Origin: an uncultured Pseudorhodobacter sp.
GTDB lineage: Bacteria > Pseudomonadota > Alphaproteobacteria > Rhodobacterales > Rhodobacteraceae
Length of the DNA: 5,882 nucleotides
Assembly: GCA_937910975.1 (NCBI GenBank)
Contig: CALEMZ010000493.1
Location: 1 to 5,882, forward strand
Direction of reading: 5' to 3'
A model generated the notes under the pieces. The model had not been told where the DNA came from and searched no databases. It worked only from the letters and a program-made list of their open reading frames with translations. Position 1 is the first letter of the stretch. The number at the start of each line of letters is the position of its first letter. Position numbers and translations under genes: made by a program. Below are positions 5,676 to 5,882 of the stretch, in pieces.

Positions 5676-5882
5676 TTATTCGCTATCGCCGGCCGCTTTC
5701 ATCAAACGATCCGCTTTTTTGCGTACCAAGACGCTGCGCAGGTCATGCATGGCCAAAAGCAGCGTATCCGTAACATGTTCCAATTGCTCATCTGTGGCAC
5801 GGGTTTGCGCCCATTGCGTCGTCAGGTTCATATGATCAACGGCGCGCAGAATGTCATCGACCTCGCGCTCTGCCAATTGATG
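5676..5882 (-). CDS. Hypothetical helical protein, C-terminal part; 5' end beyond right edge
   Basis: An open minus-strand frame covers the last 207 bases and ends at TAA 5676-5678, giving at least 68 residues. It is rich in charged and leucine residues with no membrane segment (for example EREVDDILRAVDHMN and TLLLAMHDLRSVLVRKKADR), so it is probably all alpha-helical with amphipathic or coiled segments. The frame stays open to the window edge. A TTG at 5876 could serve as a start, but the true start probably lies outside. I do not recognise the family. It reads in the same direction as gabT, with about 215 bases between them and no evident terminator, so the two need not be one operon. Composition and the clean frame suggest a real gene. 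Confidence 0.6.
   Translation of the reverse strand, partial: HQLAEREVDDILRAVDHMNLTTQWAQTRATDEQLEHVTDTLLLAMHDLRSVLVRKKADRLMKAAGDSE

Overview
The window looks like ordinary chromosome from an alphaproteobacterium, most likely a Rhodobacteraceae/Roseobacter-type organism. Codons are GC-rich. The inositol-monophosphatase-like protein closely resembles the sequence I recall for that lineage, and a three-gene biotin ECF transporter (ATPase, T component, BioY) is typical of it. All confident genes are on the minus strand, so transcription runs from high to low coordinates.

Layout in transcription order: (1) The 3' end of an unrecognised helical protein enters from the right edge (5676 to beyond 5882). 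(2) After about 215 AT-richer bases comes a complete GabT-type 4-aminobutyrate aminotransferase (4179-5459), closed by a strong perfect hairpin (4143-4172). (3) A tight bioM-bioN-bioY operon (4029 down to 2150) encodes a biotin energy-coupling-factor importer; bioM and bioN overlap, and bioN and bioY are 22 nt apart. (4) About 466 bases (1684-2149) hold no confident gene, but contain nested inverted repeats and short reading frames that may be small genes or decayed remnants. (5) An inositol-monophosphatase-family phosphatase (895-1683) follows. (6) The 5' part of a short AMP-forming acyl-CoA synthetase-like enzyme (794 to beyond 1) runs off the left edge.

How they work together: the Bio proteins form one machine. 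BioY is the membrane biotin-binding subunit, BioN the transmembrane coupling subunit and BioM the ATPase. GabT turns GABA and alpha-ketoglutarate into succinic semialdehyde and glutamate; its usual partner, succinate-semialdehyde dehydrogenase, is not in the window. The adenylating enzyme lies downstream of bioY with one gene between. A biotin link (acyl-CoA supply) is possible but unproven.

Nothing here clearly amounts to a new system. The parts most worth a second look are the structured 1684-2149 spacer, the compact adenylating enzyme near a biotin transporter, and the tandem AT-rich repeat upstream of gabT.
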